This document shows, piece after piece, positions 26,596 to 35,482 of a DNA stretch of 64,000 nt. Position 1 is the stretch's first letter. Each line of letters opens with the position of its first letter. A model generated the notes under the pieces. It was not told the DNA's origin. It worked only from the letters and a program-made list of their open reading frames with translations, and did not search any database. The position numbers and the translations under genes were made by a program. The stretch is taken from NCBI RefSeq assembly GCF_022179405.1, contig NZ_BPQT01000016.1:1-64000 (forward strand). The letters are read 5' to 3'. Origin of the DNA: Methylobacterium marchantiae (lineage in GTDB: Bacteria > Pseudomonadota > Alphaproteobacteria > Rhizobiales > Beijerinckiaceae).

Positions 26596-28242
26596 ATGAC
26601 CGATTGGCGAAGGCAGCGGAGTGCCAGGGACGAGCGGATCGAGCGCGGTCGCGCCCATGCGCAGGGCAAGGTCGTGGCCGCGGCGTCGGTCGTCGATCTG
26701 CTCGAGGCGGTGCTGCTGCCCGGCGACCGGGTCTGTCTCGAAGGCGACAACCAGAAGCAGGCCGATTGCCTGGCCAGAGGCTTGAGCGCCTGCGATCCGG
26801 CGCGGGTCCACGACCTGCACATGGTGCAGTCGGGAGTCGTGCTGCCAGAGCATCTCGACATCTTCGAGCAGGGGATCGCCCGGCGCCTGGACTATTCGTA
26901 TTCGGGGCCGCAGGGCGCGCGCATCGCCCGGATGCTCTATGGCGGCCAGATCGCCCTCGGCGCGGTGCACACCTATCTCGAGCTCTTCGCCCGTTACTTC
27001 ATCGACCTGACGCCCAACGTCGCCTTGATCGCCGGCGTCTCGGCGGACCGCGACGGCAATCTCTATACCGGTCCCAACACCGAGGACACGCCCACCGTGG
27101 TGGAAGCGACCGCCTTCAAGAACGGCGTCGTGATCGCGCAGGTGAACGAGATCGTCGACACGGTGCCACGGGTCGACATCCCGGGTGACCGGGTGGATTT
27201 CGTGGTCGAGGCCGACCGGCCGTTCTACGTGGAGCCGCTCTTCACCCGCGACCCGGCGGCGGTCACCGAGACGCAGATCCTGATGGCCATGATGGCGATC
27301 AAGGGCATCTATGCGGAATACGGCATCCGCCGCCTCAACCACGGCATCGGCTTCGGCACGGCGGCGATCGAATTGCTGCTGCCGACCTTCGCCGAGCGGC
27401 TCGGCCTGAAGGGCCGGATCGCCACCCATTGGGCGCTCAACCCGCATCCGAGCCTGATTCCCGCCATCGAATCGGGCTGGGTCGAGCAGATCCACTGCTT
27501 CGGCTCCGAGGTCGGGATGGATCGCTACATCCGAGAGCGGCCGGACGTGTTCTTCACCGGTTCCGACGGCTCGCTCCGATCCAACCGCGCCTTCTGCCAG
27601 ACGGCGGGGCTCTATGCCTGCGACCTGTTCATCGGCTCGACCCTTCAGATCGATCTCCAGGGCAATTCCTCCACCGTCACCGCCAACCGGGTGGCGGGGT
27701 TCGGCGGCGCGCCGAACATGGGCTCGGATCCACATGGACGGCGCCACCCCTCCGATCCCTGGATGAAGGCCGGCGAGGAGGCCGGCGGCACGGGCGATCC
27801 CGCCCTGCGAAGGGGGCGCAAGCTCGTGGTCCAACTGGTCGAGACCTTCGGCGACAAGCTGGTCCCGGCCTTCGTCGAGAGGCTCGACGCCCTCGAACTG
27901 GCGCGCAAGCTCGATCTCGAACTGGCTCCGGTGATGGTCTACGCCGACGACGTGACCCACATCGTCACCGAAGAGGGCATCGCCAACCTGCTCCTGTGCC
28001 GGACGCTGGACGAGCGTGAGCAGGCGATCCGCGGAGTCGCCGGCTATACCGATATCGGACGCGGGCGCGATCACGCCATGGTCGAGACGCTGCGGTCTCG
28101 CGGCATCATCCGACGGCCGGAGGATCTCGGCATCGATCCCCTCGACGCCGACCGTTCGCTGCTGGCGGCGCGGTCGATCAAGGACCTCGTGCACTGGTCG
28201 GGCGGGCTCTACGAGCCGCCGGCCAAGTTCCGGAACTGGTGA
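26596..28242 (+). CDS. mdcA: Malonate decarboxylase α subunit (acetyl-S-ACP:malonate ACP transferase)
   Basis: A 548-aa cytoplasmic CoA-transferase-like subunit. It exchanges acetyl for malonyl on the acyl-carrier subunit, starting each catalytic cycle of biotin-independent malonate decarboxylase. Recognisable segments are VCLEGDNQKQADCLARGL, FIDLTPNVALIAGVSADRDG, IKGIYAEYGIRRLNHGIGFG, CFGSEVGMDRYI and VAGFGGAPNMGSDPHGRRH, with length close to the usual ~550. ATG 26596 is preceded by AAAGGCGG; an upstream extension lacks conservation. It is the first gene of a tight seven-gene operon (mdcACDEGBH). Confidence 0.96.
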   Translation: MTDWRRQRSARDERIERGRAHAQGKVVAAASVVDLLEAVLLPGDRVCLEGDNQKQADCLARGLSACDPARVHDLHMVQSGVVLPEHLDIFEQGIARRLDYSYSGPQGARIARMLYGGQIALGAVHTYLELFARYFIDLTPNVALIAGVSADRDGNLYTGPNTEDTPTVVEATAFKNGVVIAQVNEIVDTVPRVDIPGDRVDFVVEADRPFYVEPLFTRDPAAVTETQILMAMMAIKGIYAEYGIRRLNHGIGFGTAAIELLLPTFAERLGLKGRIATHWALNPHPSLIPAIESGWVEQIHCFGSEVGMDRYIRERPDVFFTGSDGSLRSNRAFCQTAGLYACDLFIGSTLQIDLQGNSSTVTANRVAGFGGAPNMGSDPHGRRHPSDPWMKAGEEAGGTGDPALRRGRKLVVQLVETFGDKLVPAFVERLDALELARKLDLELAPVMVYADDVTHIVTEEGIANLLLCRTLDEREQAIRGVAGYTDIGRGRDHAMVETLRSRGIIRRPEDLGIDPLDADRSLLAARSIKDLVHWSGGLYEPPAKFRNW

Positions 28243-28256
28243 GGGAGCGCCGTCCC

Positions 28257-28568
28257 ATGGAAAAGCTGACCTTCCGCCACACCACGAACCGATCGCTCGC
28301 CGGCACGAAGGCCCAGGCGATCACCGGCGTGGTCGCCTCGGGCAACCTCGAAGTGCTGATGGAGCGCAGCCTCGCGCCGGACCAATGCACCGTCGAGATC
28401 GATACCGCGATCAACGGCTACGGCGACGTCTGGGAGGCCGTCATCTCCGACTTCGTGGCACGGCGCCAGCCCGGCGGGCTGCGCATCACCATCAATGACG
28501 GCGGGGCCCGGCCCGATACCGTCACCCTGCGCCTGCTCCAGGGTACCCGCCTGATGGAGGCCGTGTGA
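28257..28568 (+). CDS. mdcC: Malonate decarboxylase acyl-carrier protein (δ subunit)
   Basis: A 103-aa acyl carrier subunit that bears 2'-(5''-phosphoribosyl)-3'-dephospho-CoA. The attachment serine is probably Ser28 in GVVASGNLEVL, aligning with the modified Ser near residue 25 of the Klebsiella protein. The rest (FVARRQPGGLRITINDGGA) matches the family and length. The gene starts 14 bp after mdcA, and its TGA overlaps the ATG of mdcD by one base. Confidence 0.94.
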   Translation: MEKLTFRHTTNRSLAGTKAQAITGVVASGNLEVLMERSLAPDQCTVEIDTAINGYGDVWEAVISDFVARRQPGGLRITINDGGARPDTVTLRLLQGTRLMEAV

Positions 28569-29500
28569 TGGCGATGGTTCCCGTCTCCCTCTCGGCGGAT
28601 CCCCTCGACCAGAGCTGGTACGAGGCCAGCGCCCGCGCGCGCCTCGACGGCCTCGTCGATCCCGGCACGTTCGAGGAGTTCATCGGCCCCGAACAGCGGG
28701 TGATGAGCCCGCACCTGCCCGCCTTCGACCTGCCGCGCGCCTTCGACGACGGCATCGTCGTCGGACGCGGTCGCCTCGATGGATCGATCGTCCTCGTGGC
28801 CGCCCAGGAGGGCCGCTTCATGGGGGGGGCCTTCGGCGAGATCCACGGCGCCAAGCTCGTCGGCCTGCTGCGCGCGGCCCTCGTGGCGAAGCCGGCGGCG
28901 GTGCTGATCCTGTTCGATACCGGCGGCGTCCGCCTGCAGGAAGCCAATGCCGGCGAGACCGCCATCGCCGAGATCATGCGCGCCATCGTCGAAGCGCGCA
29001 TGGCGGGTGTGCCGGTGGTCGGGCTGATCGGTGGCCGTGCCGGCTGTTACGGCGGCGGCGGCCTCATCGCCGGCACCTGTTCGCGACTCGTGGTCTCGGA
29101 AGTCGGGCGCATCAGCGTCTCCGGACCGGAAGTGATCGAGACCAACAGGGGCGCGGAGGAATTCGATTCCCGCGACCGGGCCCTGGTGTGGCGCACCATG
29201 GGCGGCAAGCACCGGCGGCTGATCGGGGGAGCCGACGCCTTCGCGGACGACACGATCCGGGCGTTCCGCGACGCGGCACTCGACCAGATCGGCAGGGCTC
29301 CCGCCTTCGACCTCGCCACCTTGGAGGCAGAACAGGCCCGCCTCGAAACCCGCCTCGACCGGTTCGGCGATGCCCGGGACGCCACCGAGATCTGGGGCCG
29401 CCTCGGTTTGAACGACCCTGCCGCCGTGCCGGGCCTGGACACGGAGACGTTCGACGCCCTTCTCGTCCGCCTGCCGGAGGCGCCCCGTGACGCTCGCTGA
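28568..29500 (+). CDS. mdcD: Malonate decarboxylase β subunit
   Basis: A 310-aa crotonase-fold carboxyltransferase/decarboxylase subunit that, with MdcE, decarboxylates malonyl-S-ACP. It has SWYEASARARLDGLVDPGTF at the N-terminus, the acyl-CoA carboxylase β-like oxyanion region FMGGAFGEIHGAKLVGLL, LFDTGGVRLQEANAGE and GGRAGCYGGGGLIAGTCS. The ATG at 28568 overlaps the mdcC stop (TGATG); a GTG one codon earlier is less likely. Its 3' end overlaps mdcE by 14 bp, consistent with stoichiometric coupling of β and γ. Confidence 0.95.
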   Translation: MAMVPVSLSADPLDQSWYEASARARLDGLVDPGTFEEFIGPEQRVMSPHLPAFDLPRAFDDGIVVGRGRLDGSIVLVAAQEGRFMGGAFGEIHGAKLVGLLRAALVAKPAAVLILFDTGGVRLQEANAGETAIAEIMRAIVEARMAGVPVVGLIGGRAGCYGGGGLIAGTCSRLVVSEVGRISVSGPEVIETNRGAEEFDSRDRALVWRTMGGKHRRLIGGADAFADDTIRAFRDAALDQIGRAPAFDLATLEAEQARLETRLDRFGDARDATEIWGRLGLNDPAAVPGLDTETFDALLVRLPEAPRDAR

Positions 29501-30203
29501 GATCCTTCACTCGCTGTTCCCCGGAGGGCACGGCGTCGCGGTGACCGATGGGCTGATCGGCGGCGACGGCCCGCTCGGGACGGGCCGTCTCGCGGTGGTC
29601 GGGATCGACGGGAACACTCCGCTCGGGATCGAGGGGGCCTGCCTGCTCGCCGGGCGCGTGCTCGATGTGGTGCGCCGGGGCGGCGATACGCCGATCCTCG
29701 TAGCCATCGATTCCGACAGTCAGCGCATGAGCCGCCGCGACGAGCTTCTGGGCCTCAACGAGTATCTCGCCCATCTCGCCAAGGCACTGCTCCTCGCCGA
29801 TGCGAGCGGCCATCCCACCATCGGCCTCGTCTACGGCCACACGGCGGCCGGCGCCTTCATCGCCACGGCCCTGGCGACGCGGGTGCTCGCCGCCCTGCCC
29901 GGCGCCCATCCGAGCGTGATGGACCTGCCCTCCGTGGCGCGCGTCACCAAGCTGCCCCTCGAGCGCCTGGAGGAGATGGCGAAATCCACCTCCGTCTTCG
30001 CGCCCGGCCTCGACAACATGGTCGCGGCCGGTGCGGTCCATGCGGTGCTCGATCCGGCACGACCGCTGGGTCCCCAGATCGAGGCCCTGATCGCCGGGAG
30101 TTCCCGGAAGGATGGTCGCGACGATCTCGGGCGGTCGCGCGGCGGCCGGCTCGTGGCTCACGACATCGCCGCGCGGGTGGTCCGGGCCGCCACCGGTGAC
30201 TGA
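29487..30203 (+). CDS. mdcE: Malonate decarboxylase γ subunit
   Basis: A 238-aa partner of MdcD in the decarboxylase heterodimer. Family-typical segments are GDGPLGTGRLAVVGIDGNTP, ILVAIDSDSQRMSRRDELLG, GLVYGHTAAGAFIATALA and FAPGLDNMVAAGAVHAVLD. The start is a GTG inside the end of mdcD. Its stop overlaps the start of mdcG by 8 bp. Confidence 0.94.
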   Translation: MTLAEILHSLFPGGHGVAVTDGLIGGDGPLGTGRLAVVGIDGNTPLGIEGACLLAGRVLDVVRRGGDTPILVAIDSDSQRMSRRDELLGLNEYLAHLAKALLLADASGHPTIGLVYGHTAAGAFIATALATRVLAALPGAHPSVMDLPSVARVTKLPLERLEEMAKSTSVFAPGLDNMVAAGAVHAVLDPARPLGPQIEALIAGSSRKDGRDDLGRSRGGRLVAHDIAARVVRAATGD

Positions 30204-30867
30204 CCAGGAGGCGGCCGGTCTCGCCCGCCACGATCTTCTCCGCGTGGATCCGGAGGCCTGGGCCGCCTGCCTCGCCGTGCGGCGCGACCTCGACAATGTC
30301 CCGCACCTCGCCGATTGGGCGCGCGTCGGGTGGCCGGTCATCGTCCGCCGTCGTGACCACGGGGAGTCTTCGGACGGCATCCCCGTCGGCCTGCCGCTGC
30401 CGCCCTCCGCCGGCAAACGAAGGATCGGGTTCACCCTGTCGCCCGCCGCCGTGAGCCGTCATCCGCCGGTCACGCTCGAACAGGCGCGAGAGACCGCTCC
30501 ACCGGCATGGCGACCGAGCCTCGAAGCCCTGCTCGCCCTCGGCAGCGAGCACGGCTCCGTGCCGCGCGTATTCGGAAGTCTCCTTTGGCAGGCGCTGACC
30601 GACCTCCCCTATCTCGGGCCCGGCTCGGACCTCGATCTCCTCTGGCTGGCGACGGGCCGCGTCGATCGCCCGTTCCTGCAGTCCCTCGCACGGATCGAGG
30701 CGGGTGCAACGATGCGCATCGACGGCGACATCCTCCTGCCCGACGGGACCGGCATCAACTGGCGCGAGCTTCTGGACGCGCCTGCGGACGGGACCATCCT
30801 GTGCAAGGCGCGCGAGAGCCTCACCCTGCGTCCCGCGGGCCATTTCCTGTCGGAGGCATCCTCATGA
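30196..30867 (+). CDS. mdcG: Phosphoribosyl-dephospho-CoA transferase for the MdcC carrier
   Basis: A 223-aa enzyme that transfers the triphosphoribosyl-dephospho-CoA prosthetic group made by MdcB onto apo-MdcC. The nucleotidyltransferase motif GSDLDLLW (~150) supplies the metal-binding aspartates; HDLLRVDPEAW, GWPVIVRRR and VFGSLLWQALTDLPYL fit the MdcG family. The start is a GTG at 30196, before the mdcE stop. Its TGA overlaps the mdcB ATG (ATGA), so all these genes are translationally coupled. Confidence 0.92.
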   Translation: MTDQEAAGLARHDLLRVDPEAWAACLAVRRDLDNVPHLADWARVGWPVIVRRRDHGESSDGIPVGLPLPPSAGKRRIGFTLSPAAVSRHPPVTLEQARETAPPAWRPSLEALLALGSEHGSVPRVFGSLLWQALTDLPYLGPGSDLDLLWLATGRVDRPFLQSLARIEAGATMRIDGDILLPDGTGINWRELLDAPADGTILCKARESLTLRPAGHFLSEASS

Positions 30868-31742
30868 TCGCCCTCGCCCGACCTCATGGATCGAACGAAC
30901 GGGCTTCGTTCTTCGTCGACCGGATGGCGGATCGTGTCTCCGGCCTCGCCGTCGAGGCCCTGAGACTCGAAGTCGAGACCTATCCCAAGCCCGGTCTCGT
31001 CAGCCACGTGGATAGCGGCAGCCATTCCGACATGGATGCCGGCACTTTTCGCGCGAGCGCGGTGGCCCTGGCGCCCTATTTCGCCGACCTCGCTCGTGCC
31101 GGAGCCGACGGTGCCGGGATGTCGGCCCTGCGCCGGATCGGCATCGAGGCCGAGGCGGCGATGCGGCGGGCGACGGGCGGGGTGAACACCCATCGCGGTG
31201 CCATTTTCGGCCTCGGCCTCCTCGCTGCCGCCGCAGGCGCCCTTTCCGACGGCACCGGCGGCCTCAAGGCGGGAGCGCTCGGGCGCCACGTCCGCGAGTG
31301 CTACGGCGATGCGATCCTGGCCGGCCCCGTCCTGCTCCACGCGCCGGGGGCGGTGGCACGGCGGCGCTACGGCGTCGGCGGTGCCCCGGCCGAGGCGGCT
31401 GCCGGTTTTCCGATTCTCTACGCGATCGGGCTTCCCGCCCTGCATCGGGCACGGCGGATCCGGCCGTGCGACGGGGAGGCCGCGCGCGTGGAAGCGTGCT
31501 TCGCTCTGATCGCGTATCTGGAGGACACCAACCTGCTCCATCGCGGCGGCGAGGAGGGATATGACTGGGCCCGCGCCTCGGCCGCCGGATTCCTCACCGA
31601 GGGTGGCGTCGCGCGGGACGATTGGCTGGCGCGTGCGGAGGCGATCCACCGCTCGTTCGTCGCCCGTCGCCTCAGCCCCGGCGGCAGTGCCGATCTCCTC
31701 GCGATGACGCTGTTCGTCGACGCCCTGGAGACGTCACGATGA
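30864..31742 (+). CDS. mdcB: Triphosphoribosyl-dephospho-CoA synthase
   Basis: A 292-aa member of the CitG/MdcB family, making 2'-(5''-triphosphoribosyl)-3'-dephospho-CoA from ATP and dephospho-CoA. Diagnostic motifs are YPKPGLVSHVDSGSHSDMD, GGVNTHRGAIFGLGLL and YLEDTNLLHRGGEEG. The ATG at 30864 overlaps the mdcG stop; the longer open frame upstream overlaps mdcG and is not conserved. Its own stop overlaps mdcH by ATGA. Confidence 0.94.
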   Translation: MIALARPHGSNERASFFVDRMADRVSGLAVEALRLEVETYPKPGLVSHVDSGSHSDMDAGTFRASAVALAPYFADLARAGADGAGMSALRRIGIEAEAAMRRATGGVNTHRGAIFGLGLLAAAAGALSDGTGGLKAGALGRHVRECYGDAILAGPVLLHAPGAVARRRYGVGGAPAEAAAGFPILYAIGLPALHRARRIRPCDGEAARVEACFALIAYLEDTNLLHRGGEEGYDWARASAAGFLTEGGVARDDWLARAEAIHRSFVARRLSPGGSADLLAMTLFVDALETSR

Positions 31743-32692
31743 CCCTCGCTGTCCTGCTTTCGGGCCAGGGCGGCCAGCATCCCGGCATGTTCGACCTCAC
31801 GGCCGACCATCCGCCGGCGCAGGACGTCTTCGAGGCGGCGAGACCGTTGCTGGGCGCCGACCCCCGCGACCTCGCCCGCACCGGCGGTCCGGCCCTGCAC
31901 GAGAACCGCGCCGGCCAGATCCTGTGCTGCGTCGCCGGCCTCGCCGCCTGGACCGTCCTTCGCGAGATGAGGCCCGGCCGCGTCGTGCTGGCCGGCTACA
32001 GCATCGGCGATCTGGCGGCCTGGGGCTGCGCCGGCCGGTTCTCTCCCTCGACGATCCTTCACCTCGCGGCCGCGCGGGCCGAGGCGATGGATGCGGTGGC
32101 CGGACCGGGTTACGGGCTCGTCGGACTGCGCGGCCTGACTCGTGAGCGCGTGACGACGATGATCGAGGAGCACGGATGCCACCTCGCCATCGTCAACGCC
32201 GCCGATAGTGTGGTCGCTGGTGGCGCTGTGGTCGATCTGGAAAACCTGTGCGGCAACGCCCTCGCCTCGGGGGCGGCGCGTGCCGTGGTGCTGCCGGTCC
32301 ATACGCCCTCGCATACGCCGCTGCTGGCGGCGGCGAGCCCACGATTTCGCGAAGAACTGGCGCGGGCCGACATCCTGACCCCGGTGCGTGAGGGATCGCT
32401 CCCGCCGCCGCGACTCCTCAGTGGTCTCGACGGTGCCTCGGTCTTCGATGCAGGGAAGGGGCTCGACAAGCTCGCCGCCGCATTGTCGCGGACCATCGAT
32501 TGGGCGGCCTGTCTCGACGGCATCCGAGAGGCCGGGGCGCGGGCCGTCCTCGAACTCGGTCCCGGCCATGCGCTGACGACCATGGCGCGTGAGGCGCTGC
32601 CGGACGCGGGCATCCACGCGGTCGCCGATTTCCGCTCCCTGGCCGGAATCGAGGACTGGCTTCGGGGCATCGGCAGTGAGGACCGATGCTGA
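31739..32692 (+). CDS. mdcH: Malonyl-CoA:ACP transacylase, malonate decarboxylase ε subunit
   Basis: A 317-aa FabD-type acyltransferase that primes the carrier MdcC with malonyl from malonyl-CoA; acetyl exchange then sustains the cycle. It has the N-terminal LLSGQGGQHPGMF, nucleophile Ser in AGYSIGDLAAW (~88), VLPVHTPSHTPLL with the catalytic His region (~190) and ELGPGHALTTM near 285. It is the last gene of the operon; no intrinsic terminator with a T-run is evident after it. Confidence 0.92.
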   Translation: MTLAVLLSGQGGQHPGMFDLTADHPPAQDVFEAARPLLGADPRDLARTGGPALHENRAGQILCCVAGLAAWTVLREMRPGRVVLAGYSIGDLAAWGCAGRFSPSTILHLAAARAEAMDAVAGPGYGLVGLRGLTRERVTTMIEEHGCHLAIVNAADSVVAGGAVVDLENLCGNALASGAARAVVLPVHTPSHTPLLAAASPRFREELARADILTPVREGSLPPPRLLSGLDGASVFDAGKGLDKLAAALSRTIDWAACLDGIREAGARAVLELGPGHALTTMAREALPDAGIHAVADFRSLAGIEDWLRGIGSEDRC

Positions 32693-32779
32693 TCGGCGAA
32701 GAGCTTTCCTCGCCCGGCGGGCTTCCCCGGTGAACCTCGTCCCCCGTGCATGCGTTGTGTGGCAGACGGAGGCTTGAGC

Positions 32780-33031
32780 ATGTCGAGACGGTCCTACGGT
32801 GCCGGCATCCTGATCGCCGTCCTTTCGTCGGCTGGCCCCGGCTCGGCGCAGAACATGGCGCTCACCCCGCCCTTGCCTCAGACGAATCCCGTTCCGGCCG
32901 AGCCCGCGAAGTATCCCGAGCCTCCGCCGAGGCCCCAGCGCCACGCTTTCGGAGGCGAGCTTCCGAACCAGCGGACCGGGCCGACGAGACCTCGGGTGGT
33001 TCGCGACATCTGCATCGGCTGCGACCGCTGA
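32780..33031 (+). CDS. Small Pro-rich exported protein (unknown)
   Basis: An 83-aa protein starting at MSRRSYG. A basic n-region, hydrophobic ILIAVLSSAG and a GSAQ cleavage site predict secretion. The mature ~60 residues are proline-rich (PLPQTNPVPAEPAKYPEPPP) and end with the paired-cysteine motif CIGCDR. It begins 88 bp after mdcH and is probably a separate unit. No family was recognised. Confidence 0.58.
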   Translation: MSRRSYGAGILIAVLSSAGPGSAQNMALTPPLPQTNPVPAEPAKYPEPPPRPQRHAFGGELPNQRTGPTRPRVVRDICIGCDR

Positions 33032-33261
33032 TCTCCAGGGTCGAGCGGGCCGCTCGGACAGATGGGGCGCCACCGGACATATTGTAGAAACGTAGCGGCG
33101 TGAGAAACGAAGGCCGCGCACCGATTGCCCCCAAGCGAGGCGCGGCGGGCGGATGGGGCAGCGTGCCGATGGTTCGCTGTCCCCTCCGCCTTCGCCCTGC
33201 CGATGTTCCGCGACAGCTGGTTCGAGGCGGGGTGTCCACGTTCCGGGCCGATGGGCTATGG

Positions 33262-33741
33262 ATGTCGGAGCGACATCCGGCGGAGACGTGTTTGGCAAGC
33301 CGTTATGGGCTCGAAATCCGGGCCGTGACCGGCGCCGACGCTGCGGGCGTCGCCGCCCTGCTTCATGCATCCGGGCATTCCGTCGCCGCGAGCGATCTGG
33401 CCGAACGGCTGGATGCCCTGCGCTCGGCGACCGGTACGGCCCTGATCGCCGTCGAATGGGGACCGCCGAGCGGTCTCGTCGTCCTGCACTGGTATCGGTC
33501 GCCGATGGCGGCCCAGCCGGTGGCCCAGATCACCACCCTCCTCGTCGGTCCCGACGAGCGCCGCCGCGGGATAGGCCGCCTGCTCGTTAAGGCCGCCTCG
33601 CAGGCCGCCAGGTCGGCGGGGTGCGCGACCCTCGAACTCGCCGCCTCGCCCGATGAGGAGGCCATGCAGGCCTTCTGCGACAGTACCGGGTTCGAGCCGG
33701 TGGGGTCGCTCCTGGCCCGGCCGCTGCGCAAGAGAAGCTGA
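33262..33741 (+). CDS. GNAT-family N-acetyltransferase
   Basis: A 159-aa acetyl-CoA-dependent acetyltransferase. After MSERHPAET the fold begins at YGLEIRAVTGADAAGVAALL; the acetyl-CoA pyrophosphate loop is DERRRGIGRLLVKAA (motif A, ~105-120), followed by LELAASPDEEAMQAFCDSTGF (motif B). The substrate cannot be inferred. The frame is open for 54 more codons upstream, but that part is low-complexity and unlikely to be translated. Confidence 0.8.
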   Translation: MSERHPAETCLASRYGLEIRAVTGADAAGVAALLHASGHSVAASDLAERLDALRSATGTALIAVEWGPPSGLVVLHWYRSPMAAQPVAQITTLLVGPDERRRGIGRLLVKAASQAARSAGCATLELAASPDEEAMQAFCDSTGFEPVGSLLARPLRKRS

Positions 33742-33828
33742 GTCTCCGCCGGGATGGGAACCGCCGGCTTGGCGAGGTCATTCTTCTCTCATCGATGGCT
33801 CGTTTCAGCATTGATCGAGGAGACCAGC

Positions 33829-34122
33829 ATGACCGGGACTCTCATTCGCGCCGCGCTCGCATCGGGACTGATCCTCGGCCTCGCCGGTGCCGCCCAGGCG
33901 CGTGGCGGCAGCGGCGGCGGAGGCGACGGGCTGTCGCCCTATTCGGCCCTCAGCGGCAATGACCGCTCGGCCGGCGTGAACAACGGCAACTACCGTGATC
34001 CCCGCCTCGACCCGTATCTGCGGACCTATGGACGGCGCTACGTCGCTCCCCGCCCGTATTACGGGTCCGACGAGTACGGTTACCGGCCCTCGCGTCGAGG
34101 CTATTACGGCTACGGATACTGA
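33829..34122 (+). CDS. Small exported Gly/Tyr-rich protein (unknown)
   Basis: A 97-aa protein with a signal peptide (MTGTLIRAALASGLILGLAG, cleavage near AQARGG). A glycine-rich stretch follows, then LSPYSALSGNDRSAGVNNGN and a Tyr/Arg-rich tail ending YYGYGY. GAGGAG at good spacing precedes the ATG at 33829. Such proteins are common in Hyphomicrobiales as small secreted or envelope proteins without known roles. Confidence 0.66.
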   Translation: MTGTLIRAALASGLILGLAGAAQARGGSGGGGDGLSPYSALSGNDRSAGVNNGNYRDPRLDPYLRTYGRRYVAPRPYYGSDEYGYRPSRRGYYGYGY

Positions 34123-34150
34123 TTGGCCAGAACGGGCTCCGGCCGGTATA

Positions 34151-35380
34151 TCACCCGTCGCGATCGCGTGACGCTGGCGCCATGGGTGCGTCGTCGAGTT
34201 CGGGCAGGTGAGCCCCGGCCCCGGTCTGGATGATGATCGGCTCGACCGAATCCGGCACGTCACGGGGGCCGCATTCTTCCAGGATCGCGGTCGCTCCCTC
34301 CGTGCCGATCAGGCCGAGCGAGAGGGCGTGATCGGCCATCACGGCGGTATCGGCTGCCAGGACGAGGCTGCTGCCCGCCTGAAGGATCGCCTGCGACAGG
34401 CGCTCGATCTCGACGGCGCGGCTCTGGTCGCGCGAGACGTTGCGGATATAGACCGCCAGCACCCGGCCGGGATTCTCGGCCACGATCTTGGCATAGACCT
34501 CGGGGTCGTGCTGGCCGCTGTCACCGATGAGCACGAAGGGCAGGTCGTCGTAGAGCGCGAGCATGTGGCGGATCAGGTCTCGCTTGTGGTCCTCGGCCCG
34601 GCGCGGCAGCGGATGGTGCCAGGAGAGACCCCATTCACGCAGGAACAGCACCGGCCCCGCCGGAATCGCGTGCTGCCGGAAGAATTCGCTGAGCATGTCG
34701 TAGATGCCCCAGGGCGCCCGCGAGACGTAGAGCATCGGGTTCGACTGGTCGCCCGTCGCACCGGCATGCAGCGCCTGGCACAGGGCCGCCGCTCCGGGGA
34801 AGGCGACGCGGTCCTCGGCATCCGCCACGAACAGCCGCCACAGCATCTTCAGCTTGTCGGCGACGCCGGTATGCATGATCGTATCGTCGATATCGCTGAT
34901 GACGACGAAGCGGCGGCTATCGGGTGGGATGAACACCCTCCCCCGCGCCTGGACCGGCGGATCGGCCGCGAGTTCGAGATCGACATCGTGCCAGGGCCCC
35001 TCGCCGGAGGGCACGCCCGGCGGTTTGAGGCTGATCCGGAAATAGCCGTCGCGGTCGGTGATCGCGACGGTCTCCGCGCCGCCGAACCGCGCGATGATGG
35101 TCGCGCCGGCGACCTTGCGGCGGCGGATGCGCCGGGCGATGTCGCGCAGATCCGCGGCGATGTCGTCGGCCTTGGTATCGCGCTCGGGGCGGGCCTGCCG
35201 GAACACCCTGCCGATCAGGAAGATCTCCTTGGTGGAGCCGTAGCCGCGATAGGCCTCGACCACCGTCCCGCGCGTGCCCTGCGCCCTGCGGACGGGCCGG
35301 GCGGCAAGGGCCAGCAGGCGCCCGCACGCCCTGCGCCAGCGCGGCGTCGCCCGCGTCGGGGTCGAAGGAGACGATGTCAC
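34151..35380 (-). CDS. App1-family phosphatase domain protein (DUF2183)
   Basis: A 409-aa protein resembling the catalytic domain of yeast App1 phosphatidate phosphatase, a HAD-type fold. The nucleophile motif is VISDIDDTIMHTG (~160), with YVSRAPWGIYDML, LREWGLSWHHPL, HKRDLIRHML and LIGDSGQHDPEVY as further HAD motifs. The N-terminal ~150 residues carry a β-rich domain (GYGSTKEIFLIGRVF). It is probably a soluble phosphatase acting on lipid phosphates; the substrate in bacteria is not established. The start is a GTG; downstream alternatives exist. It is a single gene between oppositely oriented neighbours. Confidence 0.85.
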   Translation of the reverse strand: MTSSPSTPTRATPRWRRACGRLLALAARPVRRAQGTRGTVVEAYRGYGSTKEIFLIGRVFRQARPERDTKADDIAADLRDIARRIRRRKVAGATIIARFGGAETVAITDRDGYFRISLKPPGVPSGEGPWHDVDLELAADPPVQARGRVFIPPDSRRFVVISDIDDTIMHTGVADKLKMLWRLFVADAEDRVAFPGAAALCQALHAGATGDQSNPMLYVSRAPWGIYDMLSEFFRQHAIPAGPVLFLREWGLSWHHPLPRRAEDHKRDLIRHMLALYDDLPFVLIGDSGQHDPEVYAKIVAENPGRVLAVYIRNVSRDQSRAVEIERLSQAILQAGSSLVLAADTAVMADHALSLGLIGTEGATAILEECGPRDVPDSVEPIIIQTGAGAHLPELDDAPMAPASRDRDG

Positions 35381-35482
35381 GAGAGGTAAAGTCCTGGAGC
35401 GGCCCGAAGCGATACGATCATGATCGCCGTCAAGCCGTTGGCGGGGCCGAAGGTTGCCATGCGCCGCTCGGAACGAACGGCC